The notes under the pieces: generated by a model
Told to the model about the DNA's origin: nothing
Seen by the model: only the letters and a program-made list of their open reading frames with translations
Database searches by the model: none
NCBI RefSeq assembly: GCF_024137025.1
Contig: NZ_JAMYJR010000009.1
Span: 62,001 to 126,000 of the forward strand
Source of the DNA: Paractinoplanes aksuensis
GTDB lineage: Bacteria > Actinomycetota > Actinomycetes > Mycobacteriales > Micromonosporaceae
DNA length: 64,000 nucleotides
Direction of reading: 5' to 3'
Shown here: in pieces, positions 25,408 to 35,010 of the stretch
Layout of the letters: each line of letters opens with the position of its first letter
Position numbering within the stretch: position 1 is the stretch's first letter
Program-made: the position numbers and the translations under genes

Positions 25408-25453
25408 TCCCGCAGCATGACCCTTCCGTCCGTACGAAAGCTAGGGTCTGATC

Positions 25454-26470
25454 GTGACCATGCAGCGGGTGATCGTTTCGGATGGCGGGGTTTCGGTCGT
25501 GGTGGCGGACGTGCCGCAGCCGGGGCCGGGTGAGGTGCTGGTGCGCACGGCGGTGGCCGGGGTCTGCGGCTCGGACACGCACGCGCTGGCCGGGCTGCAT
25601 CCGTTCATCGAGCTGCCGTACGCGCCGGGGCACGAGGTGTGCGGCACGGTCGAGGCGATCGGGTCGGCGGTGACCGCGGTCGTGGTCGGGCAGCGGGTCA
25701 CGCTCGAGCCGTTCCTGCCCTGCTGGGAGTGCAAGCAGTGCGTCGCCGGGCGGCAGAACATCTGCGAGCGGCTGCGGTTCTTCGGGTGCGCCCACGACCA
25801 GGGCGGCATGGCCGAGCTGTTCACGGTCGACCAGCGGCGGCTGCACGTCGTCCCGGACGCGCTCGACTGGCGGACGGCCGCCTTCATCGAGCCGCTGGGG
25901 ACGCCGGTGCATGCCATCGGGCTGGCCGGCGGCGTACGGGACAAGGCCGTGGCCATCCTCGGCGCCGGCACCATCGGGATTCTGATGGCCCAGGTCGCGC
26001 GGGCTTACGGCGCCAAGCGGATCGTCATGACGGCCCGGTCGGCCGCCTCGCGCGAGCGGGCGCTGACCTTCGGCGCCGACGCGGCGGTCGACGCGACCGC
26101 GCCCGACGCCGTCGACCAGGTGCGCGACGCGCTGCGGGAGAGCGCCGACGTGGTCTTCGACTGCGTGGCCGAGCAGTCGACCACCGACCAGGCCCTCGCG
26201 CTGGTGATGAAGGGCGGCACGGTCGTGGTGGTCGGGGTGCCGCCGGCCGACGTGCGCATCCCGCTGCCGCTGATCCAGGACGCCCAGCTGCGCATCCAGG
26301 GCAGCGCGACCTATCTGCCGGCCGACTTCACCGAGGCCATGCGGCTGCTCGAGTCGGGCGAGGTGGACGTCTCGGCCATGGTCACGGCCGTGCACCCGCT
26401 GGCCGACGCGGCCGCCGCCTTCGCTGATGCTGCCTCCGGTCGCCATCTGAAGGTCCTCCTCTCGGCGTGA
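25454..26470 (+). CDS. Zinc-dependent medium-chain alcohol dehydrogenase
   Basis: 338 residues from GTG 25454 (ATG 25460 is possible). Catalytic zinc region GVCGSDTHAL and GHEVCG; structural zinc cysteines in PCWECKQCVAGRQNICER; Rossmann motif AILGAGTIGILMAQ. This is the sorbitol/threonine/alcohol dehydrogenase-like branch of the MDR superfamily, using NAD(P)+ to oxidise a polyol or alcohol. Substrate not predictable. Confidence 0.9.
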   Translation: MTMQRVIVSDGGVSVVVADVPQPGPGEVLVRTAVAGVCGSDTHALAGLHPFIELPYAPGHEVCGTVEAIGSAVTAVVVGQRVTLEPFLPCWECKQCVAGRQNICERLRFFGCAHDQGGMAELFTVDQRRLHVVPDALDWRTAAFIEPLGTPVHAIGLAGGVRDKAVAILGAGTIGILMAQVARAYGAKRIVMTARSAASRERALTFGADAAVDATAPDAVDQVRDALRESADVVFDCVAEQSTTDQALALVMKGGTVVVVGVPPADVRIPLPLIQDAQLRIQGSATYLPADFTEAMRLLESGEVDVSAMVTAVHPLADAAAAFADAASGRHLKVLLSA

Positions 26471-26511
26471 GTCGGGGGCGACTCTAGGCCGATCCGGAAG
26501 GCGTCCCGAAG

Positions 26512-26537
26512 TTATCCACAATTCGCCGCTGTCCACA
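26512..26537 (+). promoter_or_regulatory. Pair of DnaA-box-like 9-mers
   Basis: TTATCCACA (26512-26520) and CTGTCCACA (26529-26537) lie in the same orientation 17 bases apart in the spacer before the ChoD-like gene. The first is the perfect consensus; the second has one change from TTGTCCACA. Confidence 0.55.
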
Positions 26538-26580
26538 GGCAGCCCTGTTGGCTACCCATCGGTAATGCGATGGTGGAGCC

Positions 26581-28230
26581 ATGGCGGATTACGACGTGGT
26601 GATCGTGGGCAGCGGCTTCGGCGGCAGCGTGAGCGCGCTGCGGCTGGCCGAGAAGGGCTACCGCGTCGGCGTGCTCGAGGCGGGCCGGCGCTTCACCCGC
26701 GACACCCTGCCCAAGACGTCGTGGAACCTGCGCAACTTCCTGTGGGCGCCCCGGCTCGGCCTGCGCGGCCTGCAGCGCATCACCCTGCTCAGAGACCTCG
26801 TGGTGCTGTCGGCGGCCGGGGTCGGCGGCGGCTCCCTGGTGTACGCGAACACGCTCTACCGCCCGCCCGCGACGTTCTTCGCCGACCGGCACTGGGCCGC
26901 GATCACCGACTGGGCTGACGAGCTGGCGCCCTTCTACGACCAGGCGTCGCGCATGCTGGGCGTGACCGAGCAGCCCACGATGACCCCGTCCGATCTGGTG
27001 ATCCGCCAGGTGGCCGACGAGATGGGGGCGGGGGCGACCTTCCGGCGTACGCCGGTGGGGGTGTTCTTCGGAAAGGCCGGGCAGACCGTGGCCGATCCGT
27101 TCTTCGGTGGCGCCGGCCCGGCCCGCACGGGCTGCACAGAGTGCGGCAACTGCATGATCGGCTGCAAGGTCGGGGCGAAGAACAGCCTCGACGTCAACTA
27201 TCTGCACCTGGCCGAGCGGGCCGGGGCGGTCGTGCACCCCTCGACCGAGGTCTCGTCGGTGCGGCCGGGCCCGTCGGGCTGGGTCATTTCGTCGTCGCGC
27301 GGCGATTTCACGGCACGCGAGGTGATCCTGGCCGCGGGCGCGCTGGGCACGCAACGGCTGCTGCACACGATGCGCGACACCGGGGTGCTGCCCGCGCTGT
27401 CGGCGCGGCTGGGCGCGCTGACCCGCACCAACTCCGAGGCGCTGCTCGGCGCGCAGGCCGGGTCGGTGCCGGATCAGCCGTACTCGCAGGGCGTGGCGAT
27501 CACGTCGTCGTTCCACCCCGACGAGACGACGCACATCGAGCCGGTGCGATACGGGCCCGGCAGCAACGCGATGGGCCTGCTGTCGACGCTGCTGGTCGAC
27601 GGGGGTGGGCGGGTGCCGCGGCCGGTGCGCTTCCTCGGGACGGCCCTGCGGCATCCGGTGGTGCTGGCGCGCTCGCTGTCGGTGCGGCGCTGGAGCGAAC
27701 GTACGATCATCGCGCTGGTCATGCAGACGGCCGACAACTCGCTGACGGTGAGCCGCACCCGCCGCGGCCGGCTGACCACCGGGCCCGGGCACGGGGCGCC
27801 CAACCCGAGCTGGATCCCGGTCGGCCACGACGCCGTGCGCCGCATCGCCGATCGCATCGGCGGCTTCCCGGGCGGCACGGTCGGCGACGTCTTCAACATC
27901 CCGATGACGGCCCACATCCTCGGCGGCGCCACGATCGGCGCGTCCCCGTCGTCCGGCGTGATCGACGCCTATCACCGCGTATTCGGGTACGAGGGCTTGC
28001 ACGTGATCGACGGATCGGCCGTGCCGGCCAACCTGGGCGTCAATCCGTCGCTGACCATCACGGCCCTGGCTGAGCGGGCCATCGCGCTGTGGCCCAACAA
28101 GGGCGAACCCGACCAGCGGCCCGCTCCCGGCCAGCCGTACCTTCGCCTCGCGCCGACCATGCCGCACTCCCCCGCCGTCCCGGCCCACGCGCCCGGCGCC
28201 CTGCGCATCGGCCCGACCAGTGCCGCCTGA
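26581..28230 (+). CDS. choD: GMC-family oxidoreductase, ChoD (cholesterol oxidase)-like
   Basis: 549 residues. N-terminal FAD motif DYDVVIVGSGFGGSVSALRLAEKGYRVGVLEAGRR; then GAGVGGGSLVYANTLY; a four-cysteine patch GCTECGNCMIGCKVGAKNS; VIDGSAVPANLGVNPSLTITALAERA at the C terminus with the conserved His/Asn region. These blocks and the PNKGE end are exactly those of mycobacterial ChoD (Rv3409c) rather than of secreted Streptomyces ChoA. No signal peptide, so cytoplasmic. ChoD-like enzymes are annotated as cholesterol oxidases, but the true substrate is often not cholesterol. The four-cysteine insert is usual for the ChoD branch. Confidence 0.85.
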   Translation: MADYDVVIVGSGFGGSVSALRLAEKGYRVGVLEAGRRFTRDTLPKTSWNLRNFLWAPRLGLRGLQRITLLRDLVVLSAAGVGGGSLVYANTLYRPPATFFADRHWAAITDWADELAPFYDQASRMLGVTEQPTMTPSDLVIRQVADEMGAGATFRRTPVGVFFGKAGQTVADPFFGGAGPARTGCTECGNCMIGCKVGAKNSLDVNYLHLAERAGAVVHPSTEVSSVRPGPSGWVISSSRGDFTAREVILAAGALGTQRLLHTMRDTGVLPALSARLGALTRTNSEALLGAQAGSVPDQPYSQGVAITSSFHPDETTHIEPVRYGPGSNAMGLLSTLLVDGGGRVPRPVRFLGTALRHPVVLARSLSVRRWSERTIIALVMQTADNSLTVSRTRRGRLTTGPGHGAPNPSWIPVGHDAVRRIADRIGGFPGGTVGDVFNIPMTAHILGGATIGASPSSGVIDAYHRVFGYEGLHVIDGSAVPANLGVNPSLTITALAERAIALWPNKGEPDQRPAPGQPYLRLAPTMPHSPAVPAHAPGALRIGPTSAA

Positions 28231-28279
28231 TCCCACTTCCCGACGGCTGATGGTGCGGCGTGGTTCTAGGGTGGACGGC

Positions 28280-28783
28280 ATGGGGACACCCGAGGAACCG
28301 GACGCGGGGCTGGCTTCGCATGCGCGCGAGCTGTTGGACGCAAACCGCTATCTGACGCTGGCTACGGTGTCGCCGGGTGGGCAGCCGTGGGCCAGTCCGG
28401 TCTACTTCTCGTGGACCGGGGAGTGGGAGTTTCTCTGGGTTTCCACGGTCGACGCGGAGCACTCGCGCCACCTGGCGGTGCGGCCGGCGGTCGCGATCAC
28501 CGTCTTCGACTCCACTGTGCCCGCTTACCACGGGCGGGCTGTTTACGCGGTGGGCGAGGGTCGGGAGGTGCCGGCCGACGAAGTCGACGAACGGTTGCCG
28601 CACTATCCGGGGCCGGCTTCGCGCGGGGGTGGCACCATCTCGCGGGAAGACCTGATCGGGGAATCGCCCTGGCGGCTCTATCAGGCTGCGGCGACCGAGC
28701 TGTGGGTGCTGTGCCCACGCGAACCGCGCGAGGGTTGCCCCCGGCACAACATCGCCCAGGACCACCGCGCCCGGGTGCTGTAG
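28280..28783 (+). CDS. Pyridoxamine-phosphate-oxidase-fold (split beta-barrel) protein
   Basis: 167 residues from ATG 28280; a TAGGGT hexamer lies just upstream, so the message may be leaderless. The split-barrel pattern is clear: LLDANRYLTLATVSPGGQPWASPVYFSW, then WVSTVDAEHSRHLAVRPAVAITVFDS and GRAVYAVGEGREV. This fold binds FMN, F420 or haem; actinobacterial members often handle F420. Partner and substrate unknown. Nothing is called in the spacer after it (28784-29002). Confidence 0.82.
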   Translation: MGTPEEPDAGLASHARELLDANRYLTLATVSPGGQPWASPVYFSWTGEWEFLWVSTVDAEHSRHLAVRPAVAITVFDSTVPAYHGRAVYAVGEGREVPADEVDERLPHYPGPASRGGGTISREDLIGESPWRLYQAAATELWVLCPREPREGCPRHNIAQDHRARVL

Positions 28784-29002
28784 GTCAAGGGCTGTCGCGC
28801 CGACATCACGCAACCACGGGTAATGGGGATTGCAGCGCGGAGAAGCAATCAGGCGGCAGCGGCGACCGGCGTGACGGTCGACGGATCGAAGATCGCGATC
28901 TGCCCGACGGCAGGCGGGCCGTGTTGGGCGGGGCGGGTTTGCCGGTCACCGGCCGAGTGAATCTCGATGGTGATCGCGGGTGGCGGTTGCCATGATGCGA
29001 CC

Positions 29003-29527
29003 GTGATCGATGACTTGTTGCTGGACCACGCGCGGCGGCTCTGGGTTGGTTTGGCCGGGGCGGCTGTCGAGTTCGGGGTGGATGGCGTTGATGTCGGCGT
29101 AGCGCCCTCGTCTCAGCTGTGCCCGCCGGGATGGGTGGGCATCGTCGCGCTCGCCGGTAACGCCGCGGCTACCGCGCCGGACAAAGACAGCGCTGAAGTC
29201 GTGCGGCGAGGACTGAGTGGGTTGACCGTGGCCGAGTTGACCGAGCCGGACGCGGTGCGAGAGAGGCTCCCGGTCGAAGACGTGCTCGGGCCGGCGACGC
29301 TCGCCTACTGTGACACGGAGAGCTTCCGGCCGTGGAAGCCCGGCGACGCGGAAAGGCTGCGCCTGGTGCGACTCGGGCCCAGGGAAAGGCGCGAGGCAGA
29401 CAATCGCGAAGATCAACTTGGGGAATGGACGAACCGCCCCGGCACCGGAGAATCGGCGACGAGGCGGCTCGGGTTCAGGGTGGGGTGGGGCGTCAAGCGG
29501 TGGTGCAGGCGGAACCGTTCAGGGTGA
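29003..29527 (+). pseudogene. Remnant of a GNAT acetyltransferase gene
   Basis: GTG 29003 begins a normal-looking N terminus: LLLDHARRLWVGLAGAAVEFG, LCPPGWVGIVALAGNAAATAPD, LPVEDVLGPATLAYCDTESFRP. This is the usual N-terminal half of actinobacterial GNAT proteins of the form 'GPATLAYLDPxxF'. After about residue 110 the frame turns into basic, low-complexity sequence (RLGPRERREADN) and no acetyl-CoA-binding motif appears in any frame before the GH12 gene. I read it as a gene that lost its catalytic half. The 3' end overlaps the convergent GH12 gene. Confidence 0.5.
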
Positions 29528-30620
29528 AGGCGGTGGGGGCGGCCGCGTTGCCCGTGTGGGTGGCCTGGAAACCGAACGACGCGCTGCCGTTGGGTGGGAT
29601 GTTGCCGTTCCACGCGATGTTGCGAACGGTCACCGCGCCACTCGATCCGGTCAATGCCGCGTTCCAGGAACTCGTGATGGTCTGGCCGGACGGGAGCGTG
29701 AAGCCGAGCGTCCAGCCGTTCAACGCCGTCGATCCGGTATTCGCGACGGTCACATTGGCGGTGTAGCCGGTATTCCATGTGTTGGTGGCGTAGGTGACGC
29801 GGCAACCGGCGCTCGCGGGTGGTGGAGTGGTGACCGGCGGAGTGGTGGGCGGATTGCTGCCGCCGCCGTTGACCGCGGCCGCGAAATTGGTCACGGCGAG
29901 ACCGGCGCCGCCGATCCACGGCTCGAATCCGGCCTGAATACTTGTCAAATACCAACTGCTGGTGATCGCGCCGCGATTCTGCGTGTCCCGGATGAAGTCG
30001 AGGACGCTGAAGCTCCAGCTGGCGATGGGGGACGGCGCGACGTAGGAAATCACCGCGTTGGCGCCGTTGCTGCCGCGCCACACCTCCCAGGTCCGGCCGC
30101 CGACCGTGGCCGTTCCCACCACCGAACCGATCGGCTGGATCGAGCCCTGGCGGTTGAACCAGATCATGATCTCTTGCGCGTTGACACCGTCGGTGCGCGG
30201 CGACGGGTCGAGCCAGATGTCGAACGCGGCGTCGTAGGTCGCCCCGGACACGTACTGGTAGCTGACGCTGCTGGTGGCGGACGAGATGTCGCTGACCCGG
30301 ATGGGCAGGTTGGTGCCGGGCGAGCAGCGGGTGTAGTGGCAGCCGAGATAGACCGCCGGGTACGACACCGGGGCGCCGCTGGTGTTGCCGACCCCCTGCT
30401 GACTGGTGATCGAGAAGCCGGTGCTCGTGACGTCGATGCACTGCTGGGCCGAGGTGCCCCAGCGGTTGTTCATCACGATGTAGCGGCCGCCGATGGTGGT
30501 CTGGCCGTACTGCTCGCAGATCTCGGCGTCGGCCGCAGCGGGACCGGCCGTGACGAGAGCGGTGAGGGCGGCGGTCGCCAGTAGCCCGGCGGCCAGGGTG
30601 GCGCGGAGAAGACGTCTCAT
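29493..30620 (-). CDS. Secreted GH12 endoglucanase with C-terminal CBM2
   Basis: 375 residues from ATG 30620, with GGAG seven bases upstream. A signal peptide (about 1-31, ending AGPAAAD) is followed by a GH12 domain (about 32-255): EICEQYGQTTIGGRYIVMNNRWG, YPAVYLGCHYTRCSPG, nucleophile Glu near 149 in AQEIMIWFN, acid/base Glu near 231 in QAGFEPW. A Pro/Thr linker leads to a family-2 carbohydrate-binding module (about 275-375) with the binding Trp residues in NTWNTGY, NGWTLGF and SSWNA. It should cut cellulose or xyloglucan outside the cell. A perfect CebR operator lies 41 bases before the start. Confidence 0.95.
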   Translation of the reverse strand: MRRLLRATLAAGLLATAALTALVTAGPAAADAEICEQYGQTTIGGRYIVMNNRWGTSAQQCIDVTSTGFSITSQQGVGNTSGAPVSYPAVYLGCHYTRCSPGTNLPIRVSDISSATSSVSYQYVSGATYDAAFDIWLDPSPRTDGVNAQEIMIWFNRQGSIQPIGSVVGTATVGGRTWEVWRGSNGANAVISYVAPSPIASWSFSVLDFIRDTQNRGAITSSWYLTSIQAGFEPWIGGAGLAVTNFAAAVNGGGSNPPTTPPVTTPPPASAGCRVTYATNTWNTGYTANVTVANTGSTALNGWTLGFTLPSGQTITSSWNAALTGSSGAVTVRNIAWNGNIPPNGSASFGFQATHTGNAAAPTAFTLNGSACTTA

Positions 30621-30661
30621 TCGGAGCTCCTGGAGAGGGGATCCCGCGGGGACGGGCACGA

Positions 30662-30675
30662 TGGGAGCGCTCCCA
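30662..30675. promoter_or_regulatory. CebR operator (cellulose regulon)
   Basis: TGGGAGCGCTCCCA is a perfect 14-base palindrome, identical to the CebR box known from Streptomyces, where the LacI-family repressor CebR releases it on cellobiose. It lies 41 bases before the ATG of the GH12 gene, which explains its regulation. Confidence 0.85.
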
Positions 30676-30887
30676 CGCTACGTTACAGGACATTCACGAG
30701 CATGAAAAGAGGTGTCCTCGACCCACCTCCACGGGTGTAAGTCCGGGCAGAATTGCGACATGCGGAAGGGGGCAATTTGCACTGAGAACTTAAGCGAGAC
30801 AGAATGCAACCGTATCGACATTCACGGCGAAGCAGGCATGAGCATTGTCGTGGTTCAAATGACATCGCTGTAGGAGCGGGGCACACC

Positions 30888-31232
30888 ATGGCCAAGCAGG
30901 TAATAACCCTTCTGACCGACGACCTCGACGGTGGCGAGGCCGACCGCACCGTCGAGTTCGGACTCGACGGTGTGAACTACACGATCGACCTCTCCGAGAA
31001 GAACGCCGGCAAGTTGCGCAAGGCGCTCGACCCGTTTCTGAATTCGGCCACCCGGGTCGGCCGCACCGCTGTCGTGTCGCCGACCCGCCGCACGGCGCCG
31101 GCGAGCACCGGCCGCGCCAGCCGCGACCAGAACCAGGCGATTCGCGAGTGGGCGAACAAGAACGGCTACGAGGTCTCGGAGCGCGGGCGCATCCCGAGCC
31201 ACATCGTGGAGGCGTACCACAGCAAGCGATAG
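30888..31232 (+). CDS. lsr2: Lsr2 nucleoid-associated protein
   Basis: 114 residues from ATG 30888, which is the start with a Shine-Dalgarno (AGGAG) upstream. The N-terminal dimerisation domain (about 1-60) has AKQVITLLTDDLDGGEADRTVEFGLDGVNYTIDLSEKNA; the C-terminal DNA-binding part has NQAIREWANKNGYEVSERGRIPSHIVEAYH with the AT-hook-like RGR motif. Lsr2 binds AT-rich DNA and silences foreign genes. The gene lies alone; a good candidate for a global silencer in this strain. Confidence 0.95.
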   Translation: MAKQVITLLTDDLDGGEADRTVEFGLDGVNYTIDLSEKNAGKLRKALDPFLNSATRVGRTAVVSPTRRTAPASTGRASRDQNQAIREWANKNGYEVSERGRIPSHIVEAYHSKR

Positions 31233-31300
31233 TTTCATCGGCAAGAATGAGCGGCGTCGTCGATCCCCGACGGCGCCGCTTTTGCAGATGGGGGGAAAGC

Positions 31301-32041
31301 ATGCCGGTCGTCATCGTCACGGGCGCGTCGAGCGGAATCGGTCGCTCGACGGCGGAACGGCTCGCCCGCAACGGCACGACGGTGGTGCTCGCCGCCCGCC
31401 GCGCCGACAAACTCGAGGCGCTCGCCGCGCAATTGCCAGGCGCTGTTGTCGTCCCCACCGACGTACGGGATCCGGAAGCAATCGACAATCTCGTCGAGCG
31501 GGCGAAGGCCGTGTCGGGTCGCATCGACGGTCTGGTCAACAACGCGGGCATCGGCGGTGCGGCGTCGATCCTGGCCGCCGACGACGCGGTCGAAAGCATG
31601 ATGCGGGTCAACCTGCTGGCCCCGATCCGGCTGATGCGCGCGGTCGTCCCGATCATGCGGGAGCAGCGGGCCGGCGCCATCGTCAACATCGGCTCGGTGG
31701 CGGGCGAGGTCGGTATCAGCGGCGCCTATTCGGCGACCAAGTTCGCCCTGCGGGGCATGACCGATTCCGTACGCCGGGAGCTGGCCGGAACCGGCATCGG
31801 CGTCACCCTCGTCGAGCCCGGCTACATCGCGACCTCGTTCAACCAGCACCGCAGCAAACTGCCCGGCCCCGAGATCGTCGCCGCCGCCGTCGAGAAGGCC
31901 CTGCGCCGCCCGCGCCGCCGCATCGTCGTCCCCGCGAAGTACCGGGCCGCCATCGTCGCTGCCCACGTCTTCCCCGCCCTCGCCGACCGCATCTACGCGG
32001 GCAAAGCAGCCGGCAAGGCGGAGATCAAGGGCCGGATCTAG
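31301..32041 (+). CDS. Short-chain dehydrogenase/reductase
   Basis: 246 residues from ATG 31301 with GGGGGAAA upstream. Rossmann motif TGASSGIGRSTAERLARNG, NNAGIGG, NIGSVAGE with catalytic Ser, YSATK with Tyr and Lys, PGYIATSF. A classical NAD(P)-dependent SDR of the DltE/YbbO type, possibly acting on fatty or xenobiotic carbonyls. Three bases separate its stop from the convergent phosphotransferase gene. Confidence 0.9.
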   Translation: MPVVIVTGASSGIGRSTAERLARNGTTVVLAARRADKLEALAAQLPGAVVVPTDVRDPEAIDNLVERAKAVSGRIDGLVNNAGIGGAASILAADDAVESMMRVNLLAPIRLMRAVVPIMREQRAGAIVNIGSVAGEVGISGAYSATKFALRGMTDSVRRELAGTGIGVTLVEPGYIATSFNQHRSKLPGPEIVAAAVEKALRRPRRRIVVPAKYRAAIVAAHVFPALADRIYAGKAAGKAEIKGRI

Positions 32042-32044
32042 CAG

Positions 32045-32926
32045 TCAGAGGCCCTTGAGCACACGGTCGAGGGCCGACCGGCCGATGGGTCCCCAGCTCG
32101 TCTTTCCGCCGGGTAGGCCGCGGTCCCCGTTCTGACCCATCAGCATCAGGAAGAGGCACTTCAGGGCGGCCAGCCCGCGTGCCCGCCGGACCGTCGCCTC
32201 GTCCACTCGCGGGTAGCGGCCGAAGAAGCGCGCGGCGCCGCCCTCGGGCAGCAGCAGCCAGGCCGCGCCGAGGTCCCACGCCGGATCGCCGGCGAACAGC
32301 GCGCCGAAGTCGACGACGCCGGCCAGGGTGCCGTCGGCGACCACCACGTTCGCGGGATGCAGGTCGCCGTGCACCCAGACCCGTGGCCCCGGCCAGCGGG
32401 GAGCCGCTACCGCGTCGTCCCACACAGCGCGGATGTCGTTCCCGGGGAGCCCCAAGGCCTCCAGGAAGTGCTCGAACCCGGCCGTGCACTCCTCGGGGTG
32501 ACCGCCGAAGCCCGACGTGCCGTCCGGGGCGTCGGCCGGCGCTTCCACATGCAGCGCCTCGAGAAAGGCGGCCAGAGTGTCAGCCGCGTGGTCGCCGCGG
32601 GCGATCGTCCCGTGGTCCAGGGGCGTTCCCTCGACCCAGGTCATGACCGTCCACAGCTTGGGGAAACGATCCACCGGCACCCCGCTGCGCACCGGGGTCG
32701 GGATGGGCAGCGGCAGGCGTGGAGCCAGCCGGGGCAGCCAACGGCGCTCCTTGAGCTGTGGATCGGGACTCGTGTCCATCCGCTGCATCCGGACGGCCAG
32801 GTCGTCCCCGAGGCGCCACATCTGGTTCCCCCAGCCGCCCGCCACCTCGCGGATCGGCCGATCGGCCAGGTCCGGGTGCTGCTCCCGCAGCAGGATGCGG
32901 ACCAGTTCCGCGCTGACCTCAACCAT
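32045..32926 (-). CDS. Aminoglycoside-phosphotransferase-family kinase
   Basis: 293 residues from ATG 32926. Protein-kinase-like APH fold: the nucleotide Lys/Arg region LAVRMQRMD, the catalytic loop VWVHGDLHPANVVV and the metal-binding DFG (VVDFGALFAGDPAWDLGAAWLL). Homologues phosphorylate aminoglycosides, macrolides or small metabolites such as choline or homoserine; the present substrate is not predictable, and resistance should not be assumed. It ends three bases from the convergent SDR gene. Confidence 0.88.
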   Translation of the reverse strand: MVEVSAELVRILLREQHPDLADRPIREVAGGWGNQMWRLGDDLAVRMQRMDTSPDPQLKERRWLPRLAPRLPLPIPTPVRSGVPVDRFPKLWTVMTWVEGTPLDHGTIARGDHAADTLAAFLEALHVEAPADAPDGTSGFGGHPEECTAGFEHFLEALGLPGNDIRAVWDDAVAAPRWPGPRVWVHGDLHPANVVVADGTLAGVVDFGALFAGDPAWDLGAAWLLLPEGGAARFFGRYPRVDEATVRRARGLAALKCLFLMLMGQNGDRGLPGGKTSWGPIGRSALDRVLKGL

Positions 32927-32940
32927 GGCCCAGCAAGGTA

Positions 32941-35010
32941 CTAGAGGTACGGAAGGATCTTGTCCAGGCGGGCCGGCAGGTCGCGGATCCGGACGCCCGT
33001 AGCGTGCCAGACGGCGTTGAGGATGGCGGCCGGGGAGCCGACGATGCCGATCTCGCCGATTCCCTTGCTGCCCATCGGATTGAGCTGGTCGTCCTGTTCG
33101 TCCAGCCACTCCGCCTCCACCGACTCCAAGTCGGCGTGGGCCGGGATGTGGTACTCGGCGAAGTCGTGGTTGACCCAGGCGCCCATCGCGGGGTCCAGCA
33201 CCGACTCCTCGTGCAGGGCCATGCCCATCCCCATGATCATGCCGCCCCGGAACTGGCTGCGGGCGGTGCGTGGGTTGAGGATGCGGCCGGCCGCGTACAT
33301 GCCGAACAGGCGGGTGACCCGGACCTCCCCGGTGACGGCGTCGACGCGTACCTCGGCGAAGTGGGCGCCGAAGGCGTGCTTGCCGTCCTTCTCCTGCTGG
33401 GCTACGAGTTCACTGGAGTCGAAGGTCGCGGACGAGGCCGACGAGGAGCGCAGCGCACGACAAGCCCCGGTCACGGCCCAGCCCCACGAGGCGCTGCCCG
33501 ACGAGCCGCCGGCCACCGAGGCCATCGGCAGGGTGCTGTCACCGATGCGCACCCGCACCTGGGCGACCGGGACCTCGAGCGCGTCGGCCGCGATCTGCGT
33601 CAGGATCGTGCGAGCGCCGGTGCCCAGGTCCGTGGCGGCGATCGACACCTCGTAGTCCCCGGAAGGCAGACGAGAAGCCCGCGCCGTGGACGGCTGGACC
33701 ATGGCCGGGTAGGTCGCGCCGGCCACACCCGTGCCGATCCACCAGTCGCCCTCGCGCCGCTGGCGGGGGCGAGAGTCGCGGTCGTGCCAGCCGAACCGCT
33801 CCGCTCCCCGGCGCAGGCATTCGAGGTAGTGGCGGCTGCTGAAGGGCACTCCCGACTCCGGCTCGACGGCGGGCTCGTTCCGTACGCGCAGTTCGATCGG
33901 GTCTATCTCCAGCGCCACCGCCAGTTCGTCCATCGCGCATTCGAGGGCCACCATGCCTGGCGCCTCACCGGGCGCCCGCATCCAGCGCGGCGTCGGCATG
34001 TCGAGACGGACCAGGCGATGGCCCGTCCGGCGGTTCGGGGCCGCGTACATGTGCCGGGTGGTGACCGCCGTCTGCTCGGCGAACTCGAACAGCCGCGACG
34101 ACTGCCCCCACGCCTTATGATCAATTGCGGTCAGGCGCCCGTCGGCCGAGGCGCCGAGACGGACCCGCTGGATCGTCGGGGTACGGTGCCCGACCATGCT
34201 GAACAGCGCCTGGCGGGGCAACGCCAGCCGCACGGGACGCCCGGTGACCTTGGCGGCCATCGCCGCGAGGACCGCGTTGGGCCGAGCCGTGCCCTTGGAC
34301 CCGAAGCCGCCACCCACGTGCTCGGTGATCACGTGCACCCGGTCGGCCGGAAGATCGAAAAGCGCCCCGACCGCGGCCGCGACGCCCGGCGGGTGCTGGT
34401 TGGAGTCGTAGAGCACCAGGTCGTCGTTCACCCACAGCGCGGTCGTCGCGTGCGGCTCCATCGGGCTGTTGTGCAGGGCCGGGGTGCTGTACGTGACGTC
34501 GACCGTCACCGGCGCGCCGGCCAAGGCGGCGTCGACGTCACCCAGGGCCGACGACGCCGGAAACCCGGGGTTGACCTTCTCCGGCTCGTACGCCGAGGGA
34601 TGGTCGACGCGCAGCAGACAGTCGTGCGGCTCCTCGTCGATCTCGAGCTGCAGCGACGCCGCGGCTCGACGGGCGGCCTCCAGCGTGCGGGCCACGACCA
34701 GCGCCACTGCCTGTCCCCGATAGCTGATCCGGTCGGACTGCAGCACCGCCAGCTCGGGATCGTCGGCCGGGCCGAGCCGGGGCGCGTTGCCGTGCCACAG
34801 CACGGCGAGCACGTCGTCCGGCTCGACCAGCGGGTCGACCACCACCGTGCGCAGGGTGCCCCGGGCGACCGGCGACTGCACGACCCAGGCGTACGCCAGA
34901 TCGTCCCCGACCTGGAATTCGGCCGCGTACCGGGCCGCGCCGCGCACCTTGTCCGGCCCCTCGATGCGGCCGATCGGCTGTCCGACGGCCCGTTCAGTCG
35001 TGGCGGTCAT
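32941..35010 (-). CDS. Molybdopterin-binding subunit of a PaoC/YagR-type aldehyde oxidoreductase
   Basis: 689 residues from ATG 35010 (ATGA overlap with the FAD-subunit stop). Molybdenum-hydroxylase large subunit of the xanthine oxidase family: N-terminal [19 protein letters not shown], Moco-binding [39 protein letters not shown], and the catalytic Glu near residue 651 in [10 protein letters not shown]. In the PaoABC family of E. coli the complex oxidises aromatic aldehydes. The three genes 36430-32941 form a tight operon in the order Fe-S, FAD, Mo. No XdhC/PaoD maturation chaperone gene lies next to it. Confidence 0.92.
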   Translation of the reverse strand: MTATTERAVGQPIGRIEGPDKVRGAARYAAEFQVGDDLAYAWVVQSPVARGTLRTVVVDPLVEPDDVLAVLWHGNAPRLGPADDPELAVLQSDRISYRGQAVALVVARTLEAARRAAASLQLEIDEEPHDCLLRVDHPSAYEPEKVNPGFPASSALGDVDAALAGAPVTVDVTYSTPALHNSPMEPHATTALWVNDDLVLYDSNQHPPGVAAAVGALFDLPADRVHVITEHVGGGFGSKGTARPNAVLAAMAAKVTGRPVRLALPRQALFSMVGHRTPTIQRVRLGASADGRLTAIDHKAWGQSSRLFEFAEQTAVTTRHMYAAPNRRTGHRLVRLDMPTPRWMRAPGEAPGMVALECAMDELAVALEIDPIELRVRNEPAVEPESGVPFSSRHYLECLRRGAERFGWHDRDSRPRQRREGDWWIGTGVAGATYPAMVQPSTARASRLPSGDYEVSIAATDLGTGARTILTQIAADALEVPVAQVRVRIGDSTLPMASVAGGSSGSASWGWAVTGACRALRSSSASSATFDSSELVAQQEKDGKHAFGAHFAEVRVDAVTGEVRVTRLFGMYAAGRILNPRTARSQFRGGMIMGMGMALHEESVLDPAMGAWVNHDFAEYHIPAHADLESVEAEWLDEQDDQLNPMGSKGIGEIGIVGSPAAILNAVWHATGVRIRDLPARLDKILPYL

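Noticed and set aside
26512..26537. Chromosomal replication origin because of DnaA boxes.
   Set aside because: Only two boxes, no AT-rich unwinding region and no dnaA, dnaN or gyrase genes nearby.
28784..29002. A small gene in the spacer before the GNAT remnant (open frames on both strands).
   Set aside because: No ribosome binding site, no recognisable protein pattern; could be part of the decayed GNAT region.
32045..32926. Aminoglycoside resistance gene.
   Set aside because: The APH fold is present but nothing ties it to an antibiotic; similar kinases act on metabolites. Called by fold only.
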